Below, piece by piece: positions 1 through 6,139 of a stretch of 15,182 nucleotides of DNA. How positions within the stretch are numbered: the first letter of the stretch is position 1; each line of letters opens with the position of its first letter. The translations under genes and the position numbers were made by a program. Source of the stretch: Nitrospinota bacterium (GTDB lineage Bacteria; JADFOP01); contig JADFOP010000047.1 in the NCBI GenBank assembly GCA_022562795.1, positions 1 through 15,182 on the forward strand. The letters are read 5' to 3'. The notes under the pieces are model-generated. The model was not told the DNA's origin. It worked only from the letters and a program-made list of their open reading frames with translations, and ran no database searches.

Positions 1-1
1 C

Positions 2-1183
2 ATAACCGTCCAGAAGTCTTCCAGGATTTTGCCTCAGCTGTTGGGGGCCCGGTACCTGAAGGACATGCTCTACAAGAAGCCCTTCCTTATGGGGCTTGTC
101 GCCCTGAGGGCCGCCTCCTGGTTGGCCATAGGGTTGGCTACGTTCTATTGGGGGACGTCTAATCCGACGCTGGTAATAGTCGTTTTTTTCATCGGCATTA
201 GCCTGTTTTATGCGACCGGCGGGATCGGCCTAGTGGCTTTCAACGACTTCACCAGAAAGACCATCGACCGCCAAGAGCGGGGCTCATTTTTCGGCTGGCG
301 CGCCCTTTTAGGTGGTGCGGCGGCTATAGTTACGGCCCTGGTGGCCTGGTGGATACTCTCTCTAATGGAGCCCTTTCCCCGTCCAACCCAACATGGCCTC
401 TTGTTTTTCTTGGCGGCCCTTTTCATCGCGGTACAGATCTTTTTCTTTCTGCCCATGAAAGAGCCCGCGACACATACGGTTTCGCAGCGAGAACCCCTAA
501 AGGATTACTTTAAAGAACTCGCAATGATCCTTAAATCCAGCCGCTGGTTTCGAACCCTGACGATTACCAAACTCCTTTTGAGCGGGGCCGTGCTGGCGAC
601 CCCCTTTTACGTTACCTTCGCCATCACGAAGCTGGGCCAGCCGTTGATGTCCGTGGGGGCCTATACCATCCTCCTCGTGGTGGCGAAGGGCTTGGGCGGC
701 TTCCTCTGGGGAAAGCTGGCCGACCGCAAGGGTCACAGGTCAGTCCTGATCGTGGTCGGATCCCTCGGTCTATTGCCGCCGCTTTTGGCCCTCCTATCAG
801 GCCTCCATCATCCCTTCTGGATGTACGGAGTTTTCTTTAGCCTCGGGCTTACCCTGGATTCCACTGAGCTGCTGGAGCGCAATTACCTCTTAGAGTTGAG
901 CCCAGAAGATAGCGTTCCTACCTTCTCGGCACTCCACAACACCCTGGCGGCTCCAGTCATATTGTTTCCTCTCATAGGAGCCTTGACAATCAACCTTGTG
1001 GGCCACCAGGGATTGTTCATCTTGGTCCTGGTTGTCATTGCGGGAGGAATTGGTGTAGCGGTCAACCTTCCCGAAACGAGCGACTCCCCAAGTCTAACGC
1101 CGCCTCTCGGACAAATTAGATGGGCAGGAGACGTCCTACACGATGGGCAAAGAACTCATCTAGGTAACATAGGGCATGCATGA
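2..1183 (+). CDS. MFS transporter, 5' end cut by window edge
   Basis: This is an integral membrane transporter of the major facilitator superfamily; its substrate cannot be told from the sequence. The reading frame is open to the first base of the window, and about ten hydrophobic segments remain, matching TM3-TM12 of the usual twelve. TM1-TM2 and the true start are therefore missing to the left. A TTG at 29 is the first possible internal start but is not credible as the real one. The loop at about 710-739 reads GKLADRKGHR, the motif-A-like cytoplasmic loop normally found between TM8 and TM9, with the basic and acidic residues that gate MFS proteins. The tail after the last membrane segment is short and polar. 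The gene ends 29 bases before the thioredoxin start, so the two may be co-transcribed. Membership of MFS is secure; any more precise role is unknown. Confidence 0.85.
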   Translation: MTVQKSSRILPQLLGARYLKDMLYKKPFLMGLVALRAASWLAIGLATFYWGTSNPTLVIVVFFIGISLFYATGGIGLVAFNDFTRKTIDRQERGSFFGWRALLGGAAAIVTALVAWWILSLMEPFPRPTQHGLLFFLAALFIAVQIFFFLPMKEPATHTVSQREPLKDYFKELAMILKSSRWFRTLTITKLLLSGAVLATPFYVTFAITKLGQPLMSVGAYTILLVVAKGLGGFLWGKLADRKGHRSVLIVVGSLGLLPPLLALLSGLHHPFWMYGVFFSLGLTLDSTELLERNYLLELSPEDSVPTFSALHNTLAAPVILFPLIGALTINLVGHQGLFILVLVVIAGGIGVAVNLPETSDSPSLTPPLGQIRWAGDVLHDGQRTHLGNIGHA

Positions 1184-1212
1184 TCGCCCTGAACAGAAAG
1201 GAGAACACAATC

Positions 1213-1554
1213 ATGGCAAAAACAGCGACGCACCTTGAACTAACGGACGAAAACTTCCAGGCCGAAGTCCTTGAAAGCCGCGAGCCGGTGCTGGTGGATT
1301 TCTGGGCTGACTGGTGCGGCCCGTGCCGCGCCATCGCTCCGGTGATCGAAGAACTGGCAGCTGATTTTGAGGGACAAGCTAAAGTGGGCAAGGTGGATGT
1401 TGACACCAACGCCCATGTGGCCGCGCAGTATGAAATCCGCTCCATCCCTAGCCTGCTCCTGTTTAAGGATGGTGGGGTCGTGGATCGGGTCGTCGGTGTG
1501 GTCCCAAAGAGGGTATTGGCCGACAAGCTCAACAGATTGGTCCAGGAGGCATGA
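1213..1554 (+). CDS. trxA: Thioredoxin
   Basis: Cytoplasmic thioredoxin of 113 residues, a small dithiol-disulfide oxidoreductase that passes electrons from thioredoxin reductase to protein disulfides. The redox motif WCGPC is intact (Cys35 and Cys38), preceded by the usual VDFWADWCGPC strand-helix junction. The conserved cis-proline follows as SIPS (Pro79), where most thioredoxins have IPT. Length and single-domain layout are normal, and there is no signal peptide. The start at 1213 was chosen because an AAAGGAG site lies a few bases upstream; an ATG at 1180 in the same frame overlaps the transporter stop, lacks such a site and would add eleven non-thioredoxin residues. The next gene begins at or just after the stop codon. 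Whether this is the main thioredoxin of the cell or a dedicated one for this cluster cannot be told. Confidence 0.96.
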   Translation: MAKTATHLELTDENFQAEVLESREPVLVDFWADWCGPCRAIAPVIEELAADFEGQAKVGKVDVDTNAHVAAQYEIRSIPSLLLFKDGGVVDRVVGVVPKRVLADKLNRLVQEA

Positions 1555-1559
1555 ACCAG

Positions 1560-1829
1560 ATGAAAGAAATCAAGCATAAAAGCCTCGCCGAAATTAACTC
1601 GGAGCAATCAGGACTGATGACTGACTATCGCCATGGTCGGGCGGCCCCCTACACATGTCCCACCTGCGGCGAGACGGTCGAGCGGGACATCTTGACCTTT
1701 CTGCGCCACACGGACAAGCACATCCTTGAGGCCCTGAAGGAGCTTCACCCAGAGTTGGTCGAAATCAACGGGGAGAGCCCCGCAGTGCTGAAATTCTACC
1801 GGGCCCAGCTGGGGCACGAACCATGGTGA
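1560..1829 (+). CDS. Small protein with C2H2-like zinc-binding pattern
   Basis: Unrecognised small protein, 89 residues from this start or 92 from the ATG at 1551. It carries CPTCG followed by HTDKH, giving a C-X2-C-X13-H-X3-H spacing (Cys36, Cys39, His53, His57 in the 92-residue numbering), very close to a classical C2H2 zinc finger. The rest is charged and probably helical (ILEALKELHPELVEI); no membrane segment or signal is seen. The start is ambiguous. The ATG at 1551 overlaps the thioredoxin stop as ATGA, but AGGAGG at 1544-1549 ends only one base before it and is ten bases from the ATG at 1560, so 1560 fits initiation better. The close link to trxA suggests a shared function, perhaps a thiol- or zinc-regulated partner; that is inference. 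A plain structural zinc ribbon is the main alternative. Confidence 0.8.
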   Translation: MKEIKHKSLAEINSEQSGLMTDYRHGRAAPYTCPTCGETVERDILTFLRHTDKHILEALKELHPELVEINGESPAVLKFYRAQLGHEPW

Positions 1830-1888
1830 AATTGGAATCCAGCGAGATGTACTACAACTTGGCCGGCTTGCCAACGCTGGCCCTTTAA
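1823..1888 (+). CDS. Possible 21-residue overlapping ORF
   Basis: A short frame begins with ATG inside the last codons of the zinc-finger-like gene (ATGGTGA overlap) and ends with TAA at 1886-1888, just before the AAGAAGGAG site of the next gene. It would encode MVKLESSEMYYNLAGLPTLAL. The overlap geometry would allow translational coupling and would carry ribosomes up to the next start site. There is no good Shine-Dalgarno sequence of its own, and frames this short occur by chance, so it is listed as a weak candidate only. Confidence 0.15.
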   Translation: MVKLESSEMYYNLAGLPTLAL

Positions 1889-1901
1889 GAAGGAGACAGA
1901 C

Positions 1902-2483
1902 ATGAGAGCATACAGAGAGCGACAGGACAAGAAGGGAATCACCACGGGCGTGGTATCATGGTTGACCGCTCTCACGGTAACCCTGAGCCTTTTGATAGGC
2001 GCTTCCTCGGCCGGGGCGATGGGGCGGGCCCAATTCCTAGAGCACCTCTCGTCCAAGGACGCCACTCGACTTCTAGAGAGCATCGAGTGGAATCGTTACC
2101 AGATGATCCAGATCAACATCGCCCAGGTCAACCTTACCGAATTGGAAGGCTGGCAGGACTCAGCCGTCATACTCGACCTAAAGGGCGACGAATGGAAGGT
2201 CGAATTCCCCAAGGACTACTACCTCTCCGCCAACCGCTTCTTCTTTGTAGACGGGGCCAACCCGCGGCCGGTGGAGGGCGATGCTTGGGTTGCCGCACTG
2301 TCGCTGCTCGAGCGCAACCGCCTGAAGGTCTACCACGTTCGCCTCGGTGGGGCCGAGTCTCCGGACCGTGCCATCATCCTGACGCCCTACACCATCCGGG
2401 TCTCCACTATCGGCGACGCAATCCAGATCAAACTAGACAACCAAGGCCTCAATGACCGGCAAGAGTACGAGGCCCGGGAGTAG
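1902..2483 (+). CDS. Secreted protein of unknown function
   Basis: A 193-residue protein that I do not recognise. The N-terminus has a basic stretch (RERQDKK), a hydrophobic core at about residues 15-36 and a plausible signal peptidase I site after ASSAGA near residue 39, so export to the periplasm or beyond is likely. There is no lipobox cysteine, and no cysteine anywhere in the protein. The mature part of about 150 residues alternates short beta-like stretches (SAVILDLKGDEWKVEF, RFFFVDG, LKVYHVRLGG, AIILTPYTIRVSTIG) with polar loops, suggesting a small beta-rich domain. AAGAAGGAG lies a suitable distance upstream of the ATG. The last codons come close to the start of the SRPBCC gene, so the two are probably translated from one message. 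No catalytic motif is visible. Confidence 0.85.
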   Translation: MRAYRERQDKKGITTGVVSWLTALTVTLSLLIGASSAGAMGRAQFLEHLSSKDATRLLESIEWNRYQMIQINIAQVNLTELEGWQDSAVILDLKGDEWKVEFPKDYYLSANRFFFVDGANPRPVEGDAWVAALSLLERNRLKVYHVRLGGAESPDRAIILTPYTIRVSTIGDAIQIKLDNQGLNDRQEYEARE

Positions 2484-2487
2484 AGAA

Positions 2488-2961
2488 ATGACACGAATTA
2501 CCGATGAGATTCGAATAAATGCCCCGAAGAACAAGGTCTGGGAGATCATCTCCGACCTCGGTGGCATAGAGAACTATCATCCCGGTGTTAAAAAGTCGTA
2601 CTACACCTCGGAGATTAGGAAAGGTGTGGGGGCGAGTCGATTTTGCGAGCTTCTCCCGATGGGTTCGATAGAGGAATCCGCCACTGAGTGGGAGGAAGGC
2701 GAAGGCTACGTATTGGAAGTCCTTTCCGGAGAAAAGCTTCCGCCATTCAGGAAGGCGCACCTCAGGTTTACGGTAAAGGAAGAGGGACAGGAGACCCTCG
2801 CAACCATCAGCTTCGACTACACTTTGAAGTTTGGGCCCATTGGCAGGCTACTGGATGCATGGAAGGTTAGGCCTATGTTTCGCAAGGTCATTCCTCGCGT
2901 CCTTGACGGACTTAAGCAAAACAGCGAGAACGGCGGGAGAACGGTCCCATCCGGAAAGTAG
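2488..2961 (+). CDS. SRPBCC (START-like) family protein
   Basis: A 157-residue cytoplasmic protein with the SRPBCC helix-grip fold, the family of polyketide cyclase-like and START lipid-binding proteins that hold hydrophobic ligands in a deep cavity. Family signs are the opening strand and helix (ITDEIRINAPKNKVWEIISDLGGIENYHPGV), repeated beta strands (RFCELL, YVLEVLS, HLRFTVKEE, TLATISFDYTLKFG) and the closing helix region GPIGRLLDAWKVRPMF, which resembles polyketide cyclase/dehydrase-type members. The ligand is unknown. The start at 2488 sits five bases after the stop of the upstream gene and has GGGAG at 2476-2480; an in-frame ATG at 2452 would overlap that gene and add twelve residues that do not belong to the fold. 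A gap of about 125 bases follows before the dehydrogenase gene. Confidence 0.85.
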   Translation: MTRITDEIRINAPKNKVWEIISDLGGIENYHPGVKKSYYTSEIRKGVGASRFCELLPMGSIEESATEWEEGEGYVLEVLSGEKLPPFRKAHLRFTVKEEGQETLATISFDYTLKFGPIGRLLDAWKVRPMFRKVIPRVLDGLKQNSENGGRTVPSGK

Positions 2962-3045
2962 AAGCTGTATTACCGTTCGTTTGGGCCGAGGGGCGAGAAA
3001 CATCGCTTAAGAACAAGTTGGGCAGTAAGCCTCGAACAAGGCAAT

Positions 3046-3117
3046 TCAAAACAGTTCAGTGACAAGACACGGAAGGAAATAAAATCATGACCACACCAAG
3101 TAACATCAAAACAGTTC
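3046..3117 (+). repeat. 12-base direct repeat spanning the SDR start
   Basis: TCAAAACAGTTC occurs exactly at 3046-3057 in the leader and again at 3106-3117 within codons 7-11 of the dehydrogenase gene, 60 bases apart, so the pair brackets the ribosome-binding site and start codon. It may be two protein-binding sites, a small duplication scar or chance. Confidence 0.4.
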
Positions 3118-3836
3118 TTATCACGGGAGCATCCAGCGGCATCGGGTTGGGCGTTGCTCAAGCGTATCTGGACCTGGGTGCGAACGTCGTCCTGAACGCC
3201 CGCAACGAAGCGAAGCTGACCGAGGTGGCGAAAAACCTCGGGCGCTCGGACCAGATAGCCGTTGTGCCTGGTGACATTGGCCTCAAGGAGACGGGCCAGA
3301 GGATGGTCGACGCAGCCGTCGAGCGCTTCGGGCGAGTCGACGTTCTCCTCAACAATGCGGGCCACTTCTTTTCCAAGCCGTTCACCGAATATACGGAAGA
3401 AGATCTCGACGGTTTTCTCTCAGCCCATCTCAAGGGGACATACCTCACCTCCCAGGCCGCCGCGAGGCAGATGCGCACACAAGGCGGCGGGGCCATTATC
3501 AACATCACCACCGTCTTGGCGTCTCGCGGGGTCACCGCGATTCCCGCCAGCGCGCTCGTGGCCGCCAAAGGGGCCATGAATGCGATAACCACGAGTCTTG
3601 CGATCGAGCTCGCACCGGACAACATCCGTGTGAATGCCGTTGCGCTGGGCATTATCAAAACTCCTATCCATGGCATGACCGACGAGCAGTTCGAAGAGCT
3701 GAACGCCATGCAGCCGCTGGGCCGTGTCGGCGAAATCAAGGACGCCGTCGACGCGGTGCTATACCTTGCCGACGCGAATTTCGTCACAGGCGTCGTCTTG
3801 CCGGTCGATGGCGGCGTCGCTGCGGGAGGCGAGTAG
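3087..3836 (+). CDS. SDR-family protein lacking the catalytic tyrosine
   Basis: A 249-residue classical short-chain dehydrogenase/reductase by fold. The nucleotide-binding motif TGASSGIG (residues 13-20) and NNAG (89-92) are intact, and the LNARN stretch after beta-2 has an arginine that usually favours NADP(H). The active site is not canonical. The Tyr-X3-Lys motif reads ALVAAK, with Leu157 where tyrosine should be and Lys161 kept; the usual catalytic serine region reads INITTV, with threonine; and the VNAVAPG motif reads VNAVALG, proline replaced by leucine. The codons at these places are unambiguous in the sequence (CTC for Leu157, CTG for Leu187). The reading frame is otherwise intact and full length, so this is either a subfamily with altered chemistry or a binding protein. 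GGAAGGA lies 8-10 bases upstream. The HtrA-like gene starts five bases after the stop. Confidence 0.88.
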   Translation: MTTPSNIKTVLITGASSGIGLGVAQAYLDLGANVVLNARNEAKLTEVAKNLGRSDQIAVVPGDIGLKETGQRMVDAAVERFGRVDVLLNNAGHFFSKPFTEYTEEDLDGFLSAHLKGTYLTSQAAARQMRTQGGGAIINITTVLASRGVTAIPASALVAAKGAMNAITTSLAIELAPDNIRVNAVALGIIKTPIHGMTDEQFEELNAMQPLGRVGEIKDAVDAVLYLADANFVTGVVLPVDGGVAAGGE

Positions 3837-3841
3837 CAGCC

Positions 3842-4909
3842 ATGAACGAGGTATTCGGGATGGAATCAGGCAATGGCTTCGAGAGAGTGGGGCCGCCGAC
3901 CGCTGAGGTCGACTCGGATTCGGATGATGGTATTCTCGACGCCTATTCGCGGGCGGTAATCAGAGTAGCCGAAGAAGTAAGCCCCTCGGTGGTGAATATC
4001 GAGGTCCGTCATCGGCGCAGGGGCCGGAAGGCAATGGATCCGCGATTCCCGCAGGAGGCGCGGGGGAATGGCTCTGGATTCATCTTCACACCGGACGGAT
4101 TTGTTCTTACCAACAGCCACGTCGTGCATGGAGCGACATCTATCGAGGTGACGCTGCCTGATGGACGCCGGTTTGAGGCGGACCTCATAGGCGGGGACCC
4201 TCACACCGACCTTGCCGTGCTCAGAATCGATGCGCCAAAGGTTGTGCCGGCGGCGTTGGGGGACTCGCAATCCATTCGCGTGGGCCAGCTGGTCGTTGCC
4301 ATTGGCAACCCGTACGGCTTTCAGGCGACGGTAACTGCGGGCGTTGTGAGCGCGCTCGGCCGCTCGCTTCGGTCGCGCTCGGGCCGCCTCATCGATAACG
4401 TCATCCAGACCGATGCCGCGTTGAACCCCGGCAACTCGGGCGGTCCGCTCGTCACCTCTGGTGGGGAGGTCATCGGAGTCAACACCGCCGTAATTCTCCC
4501 GGCACAGGGCATCTGCTTCGCGATCGGCATTAACACTGCCAAGTTCGTGGCCGGACGGCTCATCCGAGACGGGAAGGTCATGCGAAGCTACATCGGAGTC
4601 GGAGGTCAAAATGTGCCCCTCCAGCGCCGGGTTGTACGCTTTCATGGCTTACCGGCTGAAAGCGGCATCCTCGTCGTCTCAATTGAGAAGAACAGCCCGG
4701 CCCGGCGCGCCGGCCTTCAAGAAGGAGACGTTATCGTTGCGTACGACGGCAACGAAGTTGTTGGAATAGATGATTTACATAAATTGTTGACAGAGGAGCG
4801 GGTGGGTGTGAGTTCGGCGCTGACGATCATCAGGGGCCACGAGAAGAGAGTCCTCTCGGTCGTCCCGGAAGAGTCGCCGGCTAATGCAGGAGGGGCGGAC
4901 TCGCCATGA
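3842..4909 (+). CDS. HtrA/DegP-type serine protease (S1C) with one PDZ domain
   Basis: A 355-residue trypsin-like serine protease of family S1C. The catalytic triad is complete: His93 in TNSHVV, Asp123 in HTDLAVL and Ser199 in GNSGGP. A single PDZ domain occupies about residues 250-340 (SGILVVSIEKNSPARRAGLQEGDVIVAYDG is its core, written here only to mark the position near 274-303). Unlike DegP or DegS, the N-terminus (MNEVFGMESGNGFERVG) is polar and acidic with no signal peptide or membrane anchor, so the enzyme is predicted to act in the cytoplasm. Two starts are possible: 3842, with GGGAGG twelve bases upstream, or the in-frame ATG at 3860, with a closer GAGG; the protease domain is unaffected. 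The neighbouring sigma factor suggests a stress setting. Signal-less members of this family are known in bacteria. Confidence 0.93.
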   Translation: MNEVFGMESGNGFERVGPPTAEVDSDSDDGILDAYSRAVIRVAEEVSPSVVNIEVRHRRRGRKAMDPRFPQEARGNGSGFIFTPDGFVLTNSHVVHGATSIEVTLPDGRRFEADLIGGDPHTDLAVLRIDAPKVVPAALGDSQSIRVGQLVVAIGNPYGFQATVTAGVVSALGRSLRSRSGRLIDNVIQTDAALNPGNSGGPLVTSGGEVIGVNTAVILPAQGICFAIGINTAKFVAGRLIRDGKVMRSYIGVGGQNVPLQRRVVRFHGLPAESGILVVSIEKNSPARRAGLQEGDVIVAYDGNEVVGIDDLHKLLTEERVGVSSALTIIRGHEKRVLSVVPEESPANAGGADSP

Positions 4910-4989
4910 CACCATACATAAGACCACAGCGCTTACAGGTCGTTGGAGGACGAGTGCGATGGACCGGTTTGACATCAACGCAAATGTAG
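4906..4989 (+). CDS. Possible 27-residue leader ORF between htrA-like gene and sigma gene
   Basis: An ATG overlapping the protease stop codon (ATGA) opens a frame ending with TAG at 4987-4989. AGGAGGGG at 4888-4895 lies ten bases upstream. The peptide is short and basic (MTPYIRPQRLQVVGG at its start) and resembles nothing I know. It could be a coupled micro-ORF carrying ribosomes toward the sigma gene, or chance. Confidence 0.2.
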   Translation: MTPYIRPQRLQVVGGRVRWTGLTSTQM

Positions 4990-5018
4990 CGCTGAAGGAT
5001 GGAAATCATGTCAACTAA
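4959..5018 (+). CDS. Possible 19-residue leader ORF overlapping sigma start
   Basis: An ATG at 4959 with GGAGG nine bases upstream (4945-4949) opens a frame that ends with TAA at 5016-5018, just inside the sigma factor gene in another frame. The peptide would be MDRFDINANVALKDGNHVN. Overlap of a leader stop with the downstream start is the geometry of translational coupling, but the frame is very short and chance is a real alternative. Confidence 0.25.
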   Translation: MDRFDINANVALKDGNHVN

Positions 5019-5859
5019 AGCGGAAAATCCCGGAAAAAGCAACGTGGATCCGATGTCGCAGTATCTCAGAGATATATCATCCCTCCCTATGCTAACGAGG
5101 GAAGAGGAGATCGAGCTTGCCCGCCGCGTCCAAAAGGGGGACCGGGATGCGATTCGCAAGCTTGTCGAGGGCAACCTGCGATTTGTCGTCAGCGTGGCCT
5201 CGAAGTTCAGCGCCTCCTCAATTGCCCTGATCGACCTCGTAAACGAAGGAAACATAGGCCTCATCAGGGCGGCCGAGAAATTTGATCCAGACAGGGGGGT
5301 GAAATTCATCACCTACGCCGTCTGGTGGATCAGGGCCGCCATCCAGAGTGCGCTTGCCAAGCAGAGCGGAGTTATCGGGATGCCGCAAAAGCAACGCGAT
5401 GTGGTCTACAAGATCCACCAGAAGGAGCAGGAGCTCACCAAACTATTGGGGCGCGACCCCAGTCGAGACGAGGTGGCCGAGGCTATTAGGCTCACCCCTG
5501 AGGAAATCGAGGTCAAGCTCAGGGCCGCCAGTCTACCGCTCTCCCTTGATGAATTGATTTCCAATGAGCCGAGCCTCAACTATTTGAACACCCTAAAGGC
5601 CGACTTCCAGGTGGACGAGGGTCTGATCGCTGAGGACCTTCAGGAAGAGATCGAAAGTCTCGTGAAGACCTTGAGCAGGCGCGAACGGGACATTATCAGC
5701 ATGAGATTCGGCCTGAACGGATACGATCCGATGACCCTGCATGAGATTGGTGAGATAATGAAGTTGTCGAAAGAGCGGATTCGCCAGATTGAGGCCGAGG
5801 CCCTCAAAGAGCTCCAGGAGACAGCCAGGGACCGCGACCTGGAAGCGGCATTGAGTTAA
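5008..5859 (+). CDS. Sigma-70 family RNA polymerase sigma factor, no region 1.1
   Basis: A 283-residue sigma factor that directs RNA polymerase to a set of promoters. It begins almost directly with region 1.2 (MSQYLRDISSLPMLTREEE, residues 16-34), followed by region 2 (about 55-125, with LIDLVNEGNIGLIRAAEKFD), region 3 (about 130-205) and region 4 (222-270, ending KERIRQIEAEALKEL). Region 1.1 of housekeeping factors is absent, so this is a group 2-like or RpoH-like alternative factor. In region 2.4 it reads TYAVWWIRAAIQSALAKQ, where primary factors have QAITRAI: the glutamine and threonine that read the -10 box are alanine and glutamine here. The -35-reading helix is near-standard. The ATG at 5008 has AAGGA eight bases upstream (4995-4999); the in-frame ATG at 4999 overlaps that site and is less likely. 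It closes the left block. Confidence 0.93.
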   Translation: MSTKAENPGKSNVDPMSQYLRDISSLPMLTREEEIELARRVQKGDRDAIRKLVEGNLRFVVSVASKFSASSIALIDLVNEGNIGLIRAAEKFDPDRGVKFITYAVWWIRAAIQSALAKQSGVIGMPQKQRDVVYKIHQKEQELTKLLGRDPSRDEVAEAIRLTPEEIEVKLRAASLPLSLDELISNEPSLNYLNTLKADFQVDEGLIAEDLQEEIESLVKTLSRRERDIISMRFGLNGYDPMTLHEIGEIMKLSKERIRQIEAEALKELQETARDRDLEAALS

Positions 5860-5901
5860 CCTCAGCCAAGGATTGGACAGAACTAAGGAACTACTTCATA
5901 T

Positions 5902-5938
5902 TATTGTTATTATCCTATTGATAATATTGGGAACAATA
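5902..5938. promoter_or_regulatory. AT-rich two-part inverted repeat upstream of promoter
   Basis: Inner arms TATTATC (5908-5914) and GATAATA (5920-5926) enclose a five-base loop; outer arms TATTGT (5902-5907) and ACAATA (5933-5938) continue the symmetry after a six-base bulge on one side. No T-run follows, so it does not look like an intrinsic terminator. Its place, just upstream of a promoter-like sequence, suggests an operator or a DNA-bending element. It is the only visible structure between the sigma gene and that promoter. Confidence 0.45.
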
Positions 5939-6097
5939 GCCCTGAGCTTTGTCAACCCGAAAGTTACTTGCATAATACAGTAGGATTAAGTAATACTTGA
6001 CCCACTTCATTTCTTCTGCTCAAGCTCTTAGAATTAAGAATAGCCACGAAGCTGACTAAGTAGGCGGTGACTCTAATTCGGATTGTAGCCCTGGGCT
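5937..6097 (+). repeat. Imperfect 12-base direct repeat flanking the promoter
   Basis: TAGCCCTGAGCT at 5937-5948 and TAGCCCTGGGCT at 6086-6097 match at 11 of 12 positions. The first copy abuts the -35 box and the second lies in the leader. Each is nearly palindromic around AGCCC-T-GGGCT. A pair of operators allowing looping across the promoter is possible; chance cannot be ruled out. Confidence 0.35.
5949..5976 (+). promoter_or_regulatory. Sigma70-type promoter for the glucose/pentose-phosphate operon
   Basis: TTGTCA at 5949-5954 (five of six matches to TTGACA) and CATAAT at 5971-5976 (five of six to TATAAT) are separated by 16 bases. Transcription would start near 5983, giving a leader of about 157 bases before the glucose dehydrogenase ATG at 6140. 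The surrounding 5880-6060 is distinctly AT-rich compared with the coding DNA. The 280-base gap 5860-6139 otherwise holds an inverted repeat at 5902-5938 and an imperfect direct repeat, but no gene. Confidence 0.55.
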
Positions 6098-6139
6098 GGT
6101 GGGGGGCTCGTCAAACGGGCGGCCAAGGAGTCATATTAT

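Noticed and set aside
1180-1212. Earlier thioredoxin start at the ATG at 1180
   Set aside because: It lacks a suitable ribosome-binding site and adds residues not found in thioredoxins; AAAGGAG is correctly placed for 1213.
3158-3787. Minus-strand open frame of 209 codons inside the SDR gene
   Set aside because: It lies fully within a strong SDR gene, is serine- and arginine-rich with no domain, and is explained as an antisense shadow.
5902-5938. Intrinsic terminator for the sigma gene
   Set aside because: The stem is AT-rich with a bulge and no T-run follows, so it is better read as a regulatory inverted repeat.
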